DNA of 64,000 nt from Acetobacteraceae bacterium (lineage in GTDB: Bacteria > Pseudomonadota > Alphaproteobacteria > Acetobacterales > Acetobacteraceae): contig JAMXLO010000146.1 of the NCBI GenBank assembly GCA_024280945.1, positions 105,103-169,102 of the forward strand, read 5' to 3'. Below are positions 17,209 to 25,625 of this stretch, one piece after another. Positions within the stretch are counted from its first letter, which is position 1. The number at the start of each line of letters is the position of its first letter. Under the pieces are notes generated by a model that was given only the letters and a program-made list of their open reading frames with translations, did no database searches and was not told where the DNA came from. A program made the position numbers and the translations under genes.

Positions 17209-19113
17209 CTAGTCTTCAGGGAGCCCCGCCCGTCGTAGCCCCTCCGCGTAAAGATTCCGATCGAGCAATCGCGTCATAGGTGATCGCTCGATAGCGCTCC
17301 TGACACAAAAGCCCGGCTCCAGTTCGAGCAATCGTGCCATCACACGGGCTGCCTCCCGCTCGCGTCGGAGTTGTCCGAGCGTAGCCAGGTATCCCTTATA
17401 GGTCGAGGTGAAGCTTGGATTCAGCTCCATAGCCCGACGCCCGGACGAGAGCGCCTTCTCTAATTCGCCGCGCAAGAAGTATGGCATCATCAGCGCCATG
17501 TCGAAGAAGAAGGCATGTGGATCGTGCGGTGCAAGGGTTTGCGCCCAAGTGATCTGCTTGATGGCCTCTTCGTGCAGACCGAGATAGCACAGGGCGAGAC
17601 CGGAGTAGCACCAGGCGAGCGGCAGACCTGGGTTCAGCGAGAGCGCTCTCTCGTGCAGAGCACGGGCTTCCTCGGGCCGGCGATCCAAATATGCGCGCAC
17701 GTGGCCGACCAACGACAGAGCTCGGGCATCGCCCGGATCGAGTGTGACAGCCCGTTCAGCCAGCTGCCTCGCACGGAGCGCTGCTGCTGATGGATCCGGC
17801 GCCCAAGCCTGTCCAATCAACAGCACATTCCAATAGGCGCACCAAGCATGTGCCGCCGCATTTGCAGGGTCCAATTCGATCGCCAAAGCCAGCAACTCGC
17901 CAGCAGCTTGGAACCCTGAAGGCTCCAGTCGATAAATCGAGGGGATGGCGCGCAACGTTAGATCGAATGAGGTCGGAGTGACCAGCGGCTTGGCACCACG
18001 ACGCTCACCTTCGCGAAGTAGCATTTGTGGGTCGATCTGTGCGGCTGTCTCTGCAGCAATGGTGTTCTGCAGGCTCAGTAGATCGGTAACCTCAGCATCG
18101 TGGCTGCGAGCCCAAACGACATTATTGCCGGAATGGAGGTCGAGCAGCCGGACGATGACGCGTACTCGATTGCTGCCGCGCTGAAGCGTGACATCCAGCA
18201 TGTAATCGGAGTCAGGAGCGGGGGATCCTGTTTCACCCTGTGCCGCACTCACGCTGCAGGCGATCCAGCGGAAGCGCGAGATGGCCACCGACAGTTCTTC
18301 AGCCAGGCCCGGCATCAGTCCAGCTGCCGTACCGCTGCCCAACGCTCGCAAGGGAAGAACCCGCAAGCTGACCCGCTGATCGGTGCTTGCCGATTTGGCA
18401 GAAGCTAAGGGAGGTATTTCGGGTTCCGAGGCGCCACGGAGCAGTTCGGATGTTTCACGAGAGGGCAGCAAGCCAGCGCTGGCCAAAGTATTCAGGCATC
18501 GCTCGTACGTGAGCCGTGCCGCCGTGCGATCACTCAGCTCCAGGTTCGCGCGGATCAGAGCCTGCCAGCCGCCTTCGTGTGTTCGTTCGATTGCCAGCAG
18601 CTGCTCCGCAGCATCGCGCCGGTCATTGGCATTCTGTGCCGCGACCAGCGCCGCTTCGGCAAGTTGAATGCCTCGATGGACTATCTGCCGACGCTGCTCG
18701 GCCAACCAGACTTCGAATGCTGGATCGAGCCCGTCCAGGTCTTCCAGCAAGGGGGCTCGAAACATCCTCAGGTCAATAGGCTGCCCAGCGGTGGTGGATG
18801 CCAGCACGCGCGTGTCGAGCCATAAGCGATCATCGAGCAGTCCGAGGTGATCCCGGGTCGTTCGCAATAGAGATACAGCACCAGCACCCAGCGCATGCTG
18901 CAGCTCGTACACTGATTGGCGAAGCGACCCCCGGCCCTGCTCGATAGCGCGACCACTCCACAACAGCCGCGTCAGTCGTGTGCGGAGGACCGGCTTGGGT
19001 GCGGCCAAAGCCAGCACCGCCAGCACAGCTCTCGTCTTACGGGATCTCGGCAGGATGTTCCGACCTACCTCATCTTCGGCTTGCATCTGCCCGCACAGCG
19101 TAAGGCGCAGCAA
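17209..19113 (-). CDS. BTAD/winged-helix regulator with TolB-like and TPR domains
   Basis: 634 residues from TTG at 19113. The order is: OmpR-like winged helix (about 1-90; SRKTRAVLAVLALA, then GRGSLRQSVYELQ), a bacterial transcriptional activation (BTAD) TPR domain (about 95-225), a TolB N-terminal-like segment (about 250-360; RVLPLRALGSG, then LQNTIAAETAAQI), and C-terminal TPR repeats (about 390-610). It is probably a DNA-binding regulator of unknown signal. The frame stays open upstream for 29 codons to a TAA near 19200 without another ATG, GTG or TTG, so the start is uncertain. Confidence 0.78.
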   Translation of the reverse strand: MLRLTLCGQMQAEDEVGRNILPRSRKTRAVLAVLALAAPKPVLRTRLTRLLWSGRAIEQGRGSLRQSVYELQHALGAGAVSLLRTTRDHLGLLDDRLWLDTRVLASTTAGQPIDLRMFRAPLLEDLDGLDPAFEVWLAEQRRQIVHRGIQLAEAALVAAQNANDRRDAAEQLLAIERTHEGGWQALIRANLELSDRTAARLTYERCLNTLASAGLLPSRETSELLRGASEPEIPPLASAKSASTDQRVSLRVLPLRALGSGTAAGLMPGLAEELSVAISRFRWIACSVSAAQGETGSPAPDSDYMLDVTLQRGSNRVRVIVRLLDLHSGNNVVWARSHDAEVTDLLSLQNTIAAETAAQIDPQMLLREGERRGAKPLVTPTSFDLTLRAIPSIYRLEPSGFQAAGELLALAIELDPANAAAHAWCAYWNVLLIGQAWAPDPSAAALRARQLAERAVTLDPGDARALSLVGHVRAYLDRRPEEARALHERALSLNPGLPLAWCYSGLALCYLGLHEEAIKQITWAQTLAPHDPHAFFFDMALMMPYFLRGELEKALSSGRRAMELNPSFTSTYKGYLATLGQLRREREAARVMARLLELEPGFCVRSAIERSPMTRLLDRNLYAEGLRRAGLPED

Positions 19114-19349
19114 GGGTCCGGCGGCAACCGGTCCTTCGACGTCGGCCAGCTGTCGGGCGTGTAGCAGGTTGATGACAGACCCCTTCCCAACAATAATGTC
19201 TTACAACCTGAAGTAGATCATATTGTGGAAAATGCTAGCAAAAGGCGCAATTGGATGCAAGCTTGCCCCGCGGTCTGGGCAGTTCGGCGTGTGCGGCACT
19301 TCGGGCTATAGTTCGCGTAGGCGGCAATGCGGAGGGTGGTTCGTTATCG
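19114..19349. other. Intergenic region between divergent BTAD regulator and YeiH gene
   Basis: 236 bases with an AT-rich patch at about 19190-19250. A TATAGT at 19307-19312 could be a -10 box for the YeiH gene, but the matching -35 is poor. No convincing operator or terminator was found. Confidence 0.3.
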
Positions 19350-20405
19350 ATGGCATCACAGCAAAACCTCGCTCTCTCTCTCCCACGTCGCGTTGCGATC
19401 GCCGCCCGGCTGCGACCGACGATTGGCCTCTTGCTTTGCATCGCGATTGCCGCGGTGGCCACTGCGGCCGCAGCCTATGCACCAGTCGTTGGCGCCCCGG
19501 TTATTGCCATCGCGCTTGGGGTCCTGATCACCAACACTCTTCGCGGACCGCTGCAGATCAGCAAGTTGGCTATTGGTGACGTCAGCAAGTTGTGCCTCAA
19601 GGGTGGCATTATTCTGCTAGGGGCCAGCCTGGATCTGGGCGTGATACTTCGCACAGGAGCCGCCTCGCTCCCGGTACTGATCACGACCATTGCCGTTGGA
19701 CTGGCCTGCGCACTCCTGCTCGGTCGGGCGATAAGTGTTGAATGGCGGATGCGGTGCCTGATCGGGATCGGCACCACGATCTGCGGAGCATCCGCCATAG
19801 CTGCTTTGGCACCTGTTGTTCGCGCTAAGGCGGAAGAGATCGCCTATTCGATCTCGGTGATCTTTTTTTTCAACATGCTTGCGGTCTTCATTTTCCCGAC
19901 AATTGGCCATTTCATTGGGCTGACCGGCCCCGGCTTCGGATTGTGGGCTGGCACAGCGATCAATGATACGTCAGCCGTTGTTGCAGCTGGCTTCGCTTAT
20001 AGTACGGATGCAGGCACGATCGCGACGATCGTGAAGCTCACGCGCACCACGTTGATCATACCATTGGTCGTAGGGTTTGGACTGCTGATGCCGTGGTTCG
20101 AACCAAGCCCGGCGCAACAGAGCAATTCACTGGCGCAGCGCGCCTATCAGGCTGTACCCGTTTTTATTATTCTGTTCGTGTTGGCCTCATTCCTTAACAC
20201 GCTGGGTCTGCTGGGCGATTGGGCACCTAAAGTGCAGATTCTCGGGCGCTGGGTCATGGTGGTGGCGCTCGCGGCAGTCGGACTGCAAGGCCACTGGCGT
20301 GCTTTCACCGGCGCAGGAGCCCGTCCCCTGTTGCTGGGCCTCGCAACCTGGATCGCGGTTGCCCTGGCGAGCCTGACGATACAGGTCTGGACCAACACCC
20401 TATAA
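19350..20405 (+). CDS. YeiH/UPF0324 family putative sulfate exporter
   Basis: 351 residues from the ATG at 19350 behind GGAGGGTGG. About ten hydrophobic helices are visible, with the family blocks LKGGIILLGASLDLG, GIGTTICGASAIAALAPVV and GTAINDTSAVVAAGFAYS. Family members are annotated as putative sulfate exporters and can sit near sulfonate or thiosulfate genes. None are seen here, so the substrate is an assumption. It is divergent from the BTAD regulator. Confidence 0.88.
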   Translation: MASQQNLALSLPRRVAIAARLRPTIGLLLCIAIAAVATAAAAYAPVVGAPVIAIALGVLITNTLRGPLQISKLAIGDVSKLCLKGGIILLGASLDLGVILRTGAASLPVLITTIAVGLACALLLGRAISVEWRMRCLIGIGTTICGASAIAALAPVVRAKAEEIAYSISVIFFFNMLAVFIFPTIGHFIGLTGPGFGLWAGTAINDTSAVVAAGFAYSTDAGTIATIVKLTRTTLIIPLVVGFGLLMPWFEPSPAQQSNSLAQRAYQAVPVFIILFVLASFLNTLGLLGDWAPKVQILGRWVMVVALAAVGLQGHWRAFTGAGARPLLLGLATWIAVALASLTIQVWTNTL

Positions 20406-20421
20406 GATATGAAAATTTTCC

Positions 20422-20450
20422 TTGACACGTTACCTGCGTTCCAGTAACGA
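20422..20450 (+). promoter_or_regulatory. Strong sigma-70-like promoter with internal inverted repeat
   Basis: TTGACA (20422-20427), a 17-base spacer and TAACGA (20445-20450). An exact 6-base inverted repeat, CGTTAC (20428-20433) and GTAACG (20444-20449), fills the spacer, ideally placed for a repressor. The predicted transcript start is near 20457. Confidence 0.6.
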
Positions 20451-20458
20451 GGTCGCGT

Positions 20459-20560
20459 CAACGGGCGTAGTCTGTCCGTAATCCCGAAAACGTAAGCCGG
20501 CCCAATCGCCTATCCGCGGCGCTGACCGGCGTTTACGCGTGTCGAGAAATACGCCCGTTG
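20459..20560 (+). ncRNA. Candidate structured 5' leader RNA (unknown class)
   Basis: CAACGGGCGTA (20459-20469) and TACGCCCGTTG (20550-20560) are perfect 11-base complements closing about 100 bases. Inside, CGTAAGCCGG (20491-20500) pairs with CCGGC..TTACG (20526-20537, two-base bulge), and CGCC/GGCG (20507-20510 with 20518-20521) forms an apical hairpin. The structure begins two or three bases after the predicted transcription start and ends just before the ribosome site of a 30-residue ORF. It matches no riboswitch consensus I recognise. Base pairing is read by eye; conservation is untested. Confidence 0.5.
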
Positions 20561-20588
20561 GCATTAAGTCAGAAGAGGAGACCTCAGA

Positions 20589-20681
20589 ATGACGCCATCT
20601 ACTTTGCCCGCAACCAGCGACACCGGCCGCATCCGCCTCGGCGCAGGCTGGCGGCTGCCTTCCACCAAGCCCTCTCGCTGA
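20589..20681 (+). CDS. Small ORF, 30 residues, possible leader peptide
   Basis: ATG at 20589 is preceded by GAGGAG at an 8-base spacing, one of the best ribosome sites in the window. The peptide begins MTPSTLPATSDTGRIR and ends in PSTKPSR; it has no signal peptide or cysteine. GAGG..CCTC around the ribosome site (20575-20585) could form a tiny hairpin. A 12-bp hairpin follows at 20700-20730. It could be a leader peptide, a peptide product or a chance frame. Confidence 0.45.
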   Translation: MTPSTLPATSDTGRIRLGAGWRLPSTKPSR

Positions 20682-20699
20682 TCTCGGGCAGCTCTCGAG

Positions 20700-20730
20700 G
20701 CGCTTCACCGGAGGATCGCCGGTGAGGCGC
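20700..20730 (+). terminator. GC-rich hairpin between the small ORF and the DUF6065-like gene
   Basis: GCGCTTCACCGG (20700-20711) pairs with CCGGTGAGGCGC (20719-20730) along twelve positions with one G-T wobble and a seven-base loop. There is no T-run after it, so it may act as an attenuator, pause or RNA-processing element rather than a simple intrinsic terminator. Confidence 0.45.
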
Positions 20731-20770
20731 AGTCGTGCCCTGGTACGACCTGAATACGGAGTGGCGAACC

Positions 20771-21550
20771 ATGACCCGCTCGAGCCGCCCGATAGTGCAT
20801 TTCTACCGGCTGATCGACGAAGCGCGACTACCACAGCGGGCTGATCGGTCAGCGGCAGGCACATTGCCCACGCGGGCCTATCGTTATTGCGAGGCGGTTA
20901 CCAGTGCGTCCGGTTTTGGCTGGTGGATCTTCCCGCCGACAGATCTACAATTCATATGGGATGGGTACGACATCTTCTGGCAATGCACCGGGTGGCAGGA
21001 TTGGTTGCCGCTGATGCCGACAGCGCAGTTCCCTGACTTTTCGTCTCGATTTGATCAGGTCGCTCCCAGCTCGCTGAACGGCTGCTCGCCACCCTTCCTG
21101 TCGGCGCTGCCAGAACCGGGAACGGTTCAGATCTGGACCGGGCTGATGGCGCGCACAGCACCGGAGTGGAGCCTGCTGGTACGCGCGCCGGCCAATCTTC
21201 CCTCGCCAGGCGGCTACACGATGTATGAGGGTATCGTAGAGAGCGACCGCTGGTTCGGCCCATTGTTTACAAATCTCCGGTTTACACGGAGCCACGCACC
21301 GATACGGCTGCGACCGGACTTTCCTTTCGCCCAGGTACAGCCGCTGCCTCGCCTCGCATATGCTGATATGACACTTGGTGCGACGGCGACGACCGCTGAA
21401 ATGGAAAGCCTGGAAGCAGGCGACTGGGACGCCTACAAGGCAACCATTGCGGATCCTAACGATAATCCTGATAGGAGCTTCGGCAACTACGCTGTGAGGA
21501 CCCGCAAGCGGTCTCGTGCTAGCTACCCGCTCCACGACACGGTTAGCTAA
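20771..21550 (+). CDS. DUF6065-like protein of unknown function
   Basis: 259 residues from the ATG at 20771, with GGAG nine bases upstream; a GTG at 20735 would add twelve residues. The segments FYRLIDEARLP, RYCEAVTSASGFGWWIFPP and FIWDGYD resemble the DUF6065 family pattern (Tyr-Arg-Leu start, then an aromatic 'GW' block and 'WxG'). No signal peptide or membrane helix. No catalytic motif is recognised. It lies behind the structured leader, small ORF and hairpin, so those elements may control it. Confidence 0.65.
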   Translation: MTRSSRPIVHFYRLIDEARLPQRADRSAAGTLPTRAYRYCEAVTSASGFGWWIFPPTDLQFIWDGYDIFWQCTGWQDWLPLMPTAQFPDFSSRFDQVAPSSLNGCSPPFLSALPEPGTVQIWTGLMARTAPEWSLLVRAPANLPSPGGYTMYEGIVESDRWFGPLFTNLRFTRSHAPIRLRPDFPFAQVQPLPRLAYADMTLGATATTAEMESLEAGDWDAYKATIADPNDNPDRSFGNYAVRTRKRSRASYPLHDTVS

Positions 21551-21558
21551 TTATGTCG

Positions 21559-22038
21559 TTAAAGCGGCATCAGCCTCATACAGTTCCCCTTGCGACCAGC
21601 TCGGAACAGAAAATCAACCACAGCGCCAATACCCAACAGTCTTGGCCACTTGACGACTGACGTCAGTTGCCAAACCTCTTCCACTGCCTCGATGGCGCCG
21701 AGGAGAGCGGGATCGTCATTGCTGATCAGCAGGACCGGCAGATCCCGATCGTAGGTGGCGACGGTCATCAGGACGTGACAGCCATCCTGGCCGGCGCCAT
21801 CCATGGCCGCAATGACGGCCATCGGGCGGCGCTCGGTTAACAGCGAGCCAAGATCGTCACGGCTGGGCATTCGCTCGACGACAACGTCGAGACAGTCACA
21901 AACAGCGCGCAAGGCAGTCGAATATTCCTCGTCGTCTTCGACCACAAGCACGATCGGCTCGCGGCCAGCTTGGCCGGACAAGGCTCCGCCGTCTTGAGTG
22001 GCAGCAAGCACCGCGATCGATTGGTCCATGTAGGTCAT
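21559..22038 (-). CDS. Stand-alone response-regulator receiver domain protein
   Basis: 159 residues from the ATG at 22038, four bases after GAGGGG; a TTG at 22110 is also in frame. The receiver fold is indicated by IVLVVEDDEEYS (acidic pocket), the likely phospho-acceptor Asp in AAMDGAGQDG, and PVLLISNDDP followed by a Lys in SVVKWP. There is no output domain and no histidine kinase gene nearby, so it is an orphan signalling protein. Confidence 0.72.
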   Translation of the reverse strand: MTYMDQSIAVLAATQDGGALSGQAGREPIVLVVEDDEEYSTALRAVCDCLDVVVERMPSRDDLGSLLTERRPMAVIAAMDGAGQDGCHVLMTVATYDRDLPVLLISNDDPALLGAIEAVEEVWQLTSVVKWPRLLGIGAVVDFLFRAGRKGNCMRLMPL

Positions 22039-22167
22039 CGCGCCCCTCAGATCTTCGAAACTGACAGGCCGCAGTTTGCCTCCGCTGACACCGCCGTTGA
22101 ACCAGTGCAACGGTTAGTTCGCCGTTAACTCCCGCCAGTTTAGCGTCAAAGCGCAACGACCCATCAT

Positions 22168-22614
22168 TCACCCGCGGTGCAACGCCACCGTCCAACGACA
22201 TCTGCCAGATTGCATCAGTCCTTGGATTGTATCGGAGGTCGAGGCCTTCCCCTCGAAGGTGATCGAGAGGTCTTGGCGTCCCGGACCAGCCCGAACAAGT
22301 TTGCCAACGAGACGGCTGTCCTTCCCCACATCGCCGCGGACCACCTCCGCTCCCTGAAATGGGTCAAAGGCAAAGCCGTGCTCGCCGATGGTCATCAGCC
22401 CCTTCGTCGCCACCCCGCACGAGCCAGCCTCAGGGATAACGTCTCCCACCCAACGGCCTTGCAGGCCATTCCACGAACGAACCTGACCCGACTGCAGCGC
22501 GTCACTAAGTTCGCTGTGGCAACCGCCAACGAGAAGCAGCCATAAGAGCCACCAGGCCGTACGATCCGACGATCGAGGATGGGCTAGGATTTTTTTCTGA
22601 TTCTTCTTGCCCAC
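22168..22614 (-). CDS. Small putative lipoprotein
   Basis: About 148 residues if started at GTG 22614 (after GGGGATA); ATG at 22653 is an alternative. The N-terminus has a short positive stretch, a hydrophobic core WWLLWLLLVGG and a lipobox LVGGC, implying a lipid-anchored envelope protein. The mature part (LQGRWVGDVIPEAGSCG) has no recognised domain but resembles small stress or heme-type lipocalin-like proteins only loosely. The open frame continues upstream over the terminase gene; that part is not coding. Confidence 0.6.
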   Translation of the reverse strand: MGKKNQKKILAHPRSSDRTAWWLLWLLLVGGCHSELSDALQSGQVRSWNGLQGRWVGDVIPEAGSCGVATKGLMTIGEHGFAFDPFQGAEVVRGDVGKDSRLVGKLVRAGPGRQDLSITFEGKASTSDTIQGLMQSGRCRWTVALHRG

Positions 22615-22639
22615 TATCCCCAAATTCTGATAGATATCT

Positions 22640-22652
22640 TGCCATGATGGCA
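22640..22652. promoter_or_regulatory. Perfect 13-base palindrome upstream of the terminase gene
   Basis: TGCCAT-G-ATGGCA is a perfect palindrome with one central base, in the intergenic region between the divergent lipoprotein and terminase genes. A dimeric regulator could bind it; no such regulator can be named. Confidence 0.35.
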
Positions 22653-22766
22653 TGATGCGTAAGCAGGACGCCTGCCACTCAAGCCCTAACTCACCTATCA
22701 TGAAGCTCCTGCTCATGGTTCTCTCACGTGTCCTGAGCAAGCGACAGGAACTCCATCTACTGATCG

Positions 22767-24179
22767 ATGTCGGGTTCCTCGCACGCTTCGCAGAAACGGC
22801 CCAAGGAGTCGAGCCCAGAAGTCGAGAGCCTGATGGGCTGGGCAACGTTGGTGCTGCAACGGGACGGACAGACTCCCGCCAGGCACCATCGCCTGCTGAT
22901 CGCAGAGCTCGATCGGGTCTCACGAGGCGACATCGACCGGCTCATGGTCCTCATGCCACCAGGTTCGGCAAAATCGACCTACACATCTTTGCTATTCCCT
23001 GCCTGGTGGTTCACTCAACATCCCACTAGCTCCGTTATCGCAACCTCACATACGACGAGCTTGGCCGAGCACTTTGGGCGGCAGGTGCGCGAGTTGGTCC
23101 GGGAGTACGGCGATCAACTGGGCTACCATCTGCACGCCAGCCGGCACGCCGCGGGCCAGTGGCAAACGACTGAACGGGGCGAGTACTTCGCAACCGGCAT
23201 CCGCGGTCCCCTGATCGGACGGCGCGCCGACCTGGTAATCATTGACGATCCGGTCAAGTCGGAAGCCGAAGCAGACAGCCTTCTCCTCCGCGATCGCGTT
23301 TGGAACTGGTATCGCTTCGACATGACCACGAGGCTCAAGCCGCGCGGTCGGGTCGTGTTGATCATGACGCGGTGGCATATGGACGATCTGGCCGGACGCC
23401 TGCTTGCGCAACATCCGGCTGAATGGCGCGTGTTGCAGCTTCCTGCGCTGGCCGAAGAGAACGACCCATTGGAGCGACCGCCGGGCGCGGCACTTTGGCC
23501 AGAATGGGAAGACGAAGCCGCGCTGCAGAGAAAGCGCGAAACGATCGGCGAACGGGCATGGTCGGCGCTGTTCCAGCAGTCACCAAGGCCGATTGTCGGA
23601 AGCCTGTTCAAGACCGAATGCATTGAAATCCTGGACACGGTCCCAACACAAAATGCCGATGTCGTCGTGCGCGGGTGGGATCTCGCGGCCACATCCGAAG
23701 TTGGTGGGCATGACCCAGATTGGACCGCGGGAGTGAAGCTCGTGCGAGACGACCGCGGTCGGTTCATTGTACTCGACGTTGTTCGGATCAGGGGTACACC
23801 GCGTCAGGTGGAAGAGGCTGTGGGTGAAGCCGCACGGGTCGATGGCAAAGCAGTGACGATCGGGCTGCCAGAAGATCCCGGGCAGGCGGGCAAGCACCAG
23901 ACCAACTATTTCACACGCCAATTCGCTGGATATCGTATAGACACGTCGCGCGAAACCGGCTCTAAACTGACCCGTGCTGCACCTGTCGCATCGCAGGTCG
24001 AATCGGGCAATGTGGCAATCGTTCGGGGCAATTGGAACCACGCCTTTCTTGAAGAACTGCGCGACTTCCCCTTTGGCCACAAGGACGACCAGGTGGATGC
24101 ACTCTCACGCGCATTCACAGTACTGACCGAACGGGGCCACCCAGCGCGCCGCGTCACTCTACCAGTGCTGATGCGATAG
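22767..24179 (+). CDS. Phage terminase large subunit
   Basis: 470 residues. The ATPase part has a Walker A-like MPPGSAKST (residues 63-71) and Walker B LVIIDDP (156-162). The nuclease part has Asp305 in WDLAATSE and GHKDDQVDA (D440, D441, D444) near the end, the metal-binding acids of the RNase H-like fold. It packages DNA into proheads. Both active sites look intact. ATG at 22767 has a weak ribosome site. No small subunit gene precedes it. Confidence 0.93.
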   Translation: MSGSSHASQKRPKESSPEVESLMGWATLVLQRDGQTPARHHRLLIAELDRVSRGDIDRLMVLMPPGSAKSTYTSLLFPAWWFTQHPTSSVIATSHTTSLAEHFGRQVRELVREYGDQLGYHLHASRHAAGQWQTTERGEYFATGIRGPLIGRRADLVIIDDPVKSEAEADSLLLRDRVWNWYRFDMTTRLKPRGRVVLIMTRWHMDDLAGRLLAQHPAEWRVLQLPALAEENDPLERPPGAALWPEWEDEAALQRKRETIGERAWSALFQQSPRPIVGSLFKTECIEILDTVPTQNADVVVRGWDLAATSEVGGHDPDWTAGVKLVRDDRGRFIVLDVVRIRGTPRQVEEAVGEAARVDGKAVTIGLPEDPGQAGKHQTNYFTRQFAGYRIDTSRETGSKLTRAAPVASQVESGNVAIVRGNWNHAFLEELRDFPFGHKDDQVDALSRAFTVLTERGHPARRVTLPVLMR

Positions 24180-24206
24180 TGGCGTCGCCAGAACCTGGTC
24201 AACCGC

Positions 24207-25625
24207 ATGTTTGAAACGATCTGTCGTCTCATCCCAACAGACCCGCTTTACCCATCGCGGACGCGCACGCTGGATATTCTGAAGCGCGTACTCGACGGCA
24301 AGCTGTACGATGTCCTGCCCTATCAGTTCCATGAGGAGCGAGGTTCCGGCGGGGAGTATATCCCGCTGCGCAACCGCCGACCCAGTGTTCGCTATGCGCT
24401 CTGTCGCACCATCGTTGAGGATAGCGTGTCTCTCCTGTTCAGCGAGGGGCACTTCCCGACCATCGACTGTGCCAATCGCGCTGTCCGAGCCACGCTTGCC
24501 GATATCGTCAAGGAGTCTCGCCTAAACCTGATAATGACTGAAGCGGCGATGCGAGGCGCCATTGGATCGGTAGCTATCCTCATGCGCGTACTTCGGGGAC
24601 GAATATTCTTCGACGTTCTGGAAACCACGCACCTGACACCGCACTGGGATCCCGAAGAGCCGGACAAGCTGTTGCAGGTAACCGAGCGATACAAAGTGTC
24701 TGGCGAACTTCTCGTCTCAAACGGATACGAGATTGCCAATGTTACCGGCGAATACTGGTTCGCACGCGAATGGGACGTAAACGTTGAACGCTGGTTCATC
24801 CCACTCCCTGTCGACAGTCCGGACGCTGCCGCGGTCGACGAGGTGCGGAGCGTGCAGCACAATCTCGGGTTTGTGCCAATGGTCTGGATCCGGAACCTCC
24901 CGGGCCCATCCTCAACCGGTGATCCTGCCGACGGCGCATGCACCTTCCGCGCGGCGATCGAAACGCAGATCGAAATTGACTATCAGCTGAGCCAGGCTGG
25001 CCGTGGTCTGAAATACAGCAGTGATCCCACGCTATTGATCAAGGAACCGGCCACAACAGACAATGAGATAATCAAGGGTGCCGGCAACGCCCTTGTCGTC
25101 ACCGAAAAAGGTGATGCGAAGCTATTGGAAATCGGCGGTACTGCTTCGGCTGCCGTCATCGAATATGTGCGGACCTTGCGCGAGTTCGCCTTGGAGAGCG
25201 TGCACGGCAATCGAGCCAATGCCGATCGACTGACTGCGGCGCAGTCGGGTCGCGCCCTGGAACTGATGAACCAGGGTCTGGTGTGGCTCGCTGATAACCT
25301 CCGAGTAAGCTACGGCGAGGGCGCGTTGTTATCGCTCGCACGCATGGTCCTACAGGCTTCGCAGATCTATCGGATACGGGTTATGGGGCGAGAGGTTGGC
25401 GCCATGGACCCGCTCGCGCGGCTCTCGCTAAAGTGGCCACGCTGGTATCCGACAACCGCCGACGATCGACAGAAGGACGCGCAGACACTCAGCACATTGG
25501 CAACTGCAGGCCAGATCAGCCGCGAGACAGCCGTTAAGGCGATCGCGGATACCTACGATATCGAAGATGTCCCTGCGGAACTCAGCCGTATTCTCAGCGA
25601 CCAGCACTCCAGCGAAAACAACTGA
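24207..25625 (+). CDS. Phage portal protein
   Basis: 472 residues. The pattern fits the SPP1 Gp6-like portal family: an N-terminal domain, a central region with RTIVEDSVSLLFSEG, and RTLREFALESVHGNRANADRLTAAQSGRALELM, the long helix lining the DNA channel. It sits directly between terminase and scaffold-like genes, as expected. Its stop overlaps the next start as TGATG. Confidence 0.88.
   Translation: MFETICRLIPTDPLYPSRTRTLDILKRVLDGKLYDVLPYQFHEERGSGGEYIPLRNRRPSVRYALCRTIVEDSVSLLFSEGHFPTIDCANRAVRATLADIVKESRLNLIMTEAAMRGAIGSVAILMRVLRGRIFFDVLETTHLTPHWDPEEPDKLLQVTERYKVSGELLVSNGYEIANVTGEYWFAREWDVNVERWFIPLPVDSPDAAAVDEVRSVQHNLGFVPMVWIRNLPGPSSTGDPADGACTFRAAIETQIEIDYQLSQAGRGLKYSSDPTLLIKEPATTDNEIIKGAGNALVVTEKGDAKLLEIGGTASAAVIEYVRTLREFALESVHGNRANADRLTAAQSGRALELMNQGLVWLADNLRVSYGEGALLSLARMVLQASQIYRIRVMGREVGAMDPLARLSLKWPRWYPTTADDRQKDAQTLSTLATAGQISRETAVKAIADTYDIEDVPAELSRILSDQHSSENN

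Noticed and set aside
20406..20588. A known riboswitch class (TPP, FMN, SAM, ZTP) for the structured leader
   Set aside because: None of the conserved core sequences I know of these classes is present in the fold.
22100..22770. att direct repeat or integrase-type left boundary of the particle module
   Set aside because: No convincing repeat shared with the 46.9-kb edge was seen by eye, and there is no tRNA gene on either side.
22615..22923. N-terminal extension of the lipoprotein frame upstream of 22614
   Set aside because: It runs antisense over the start of the terminase gene and has no signal-like features; the lipobox segment starts close to 22614.
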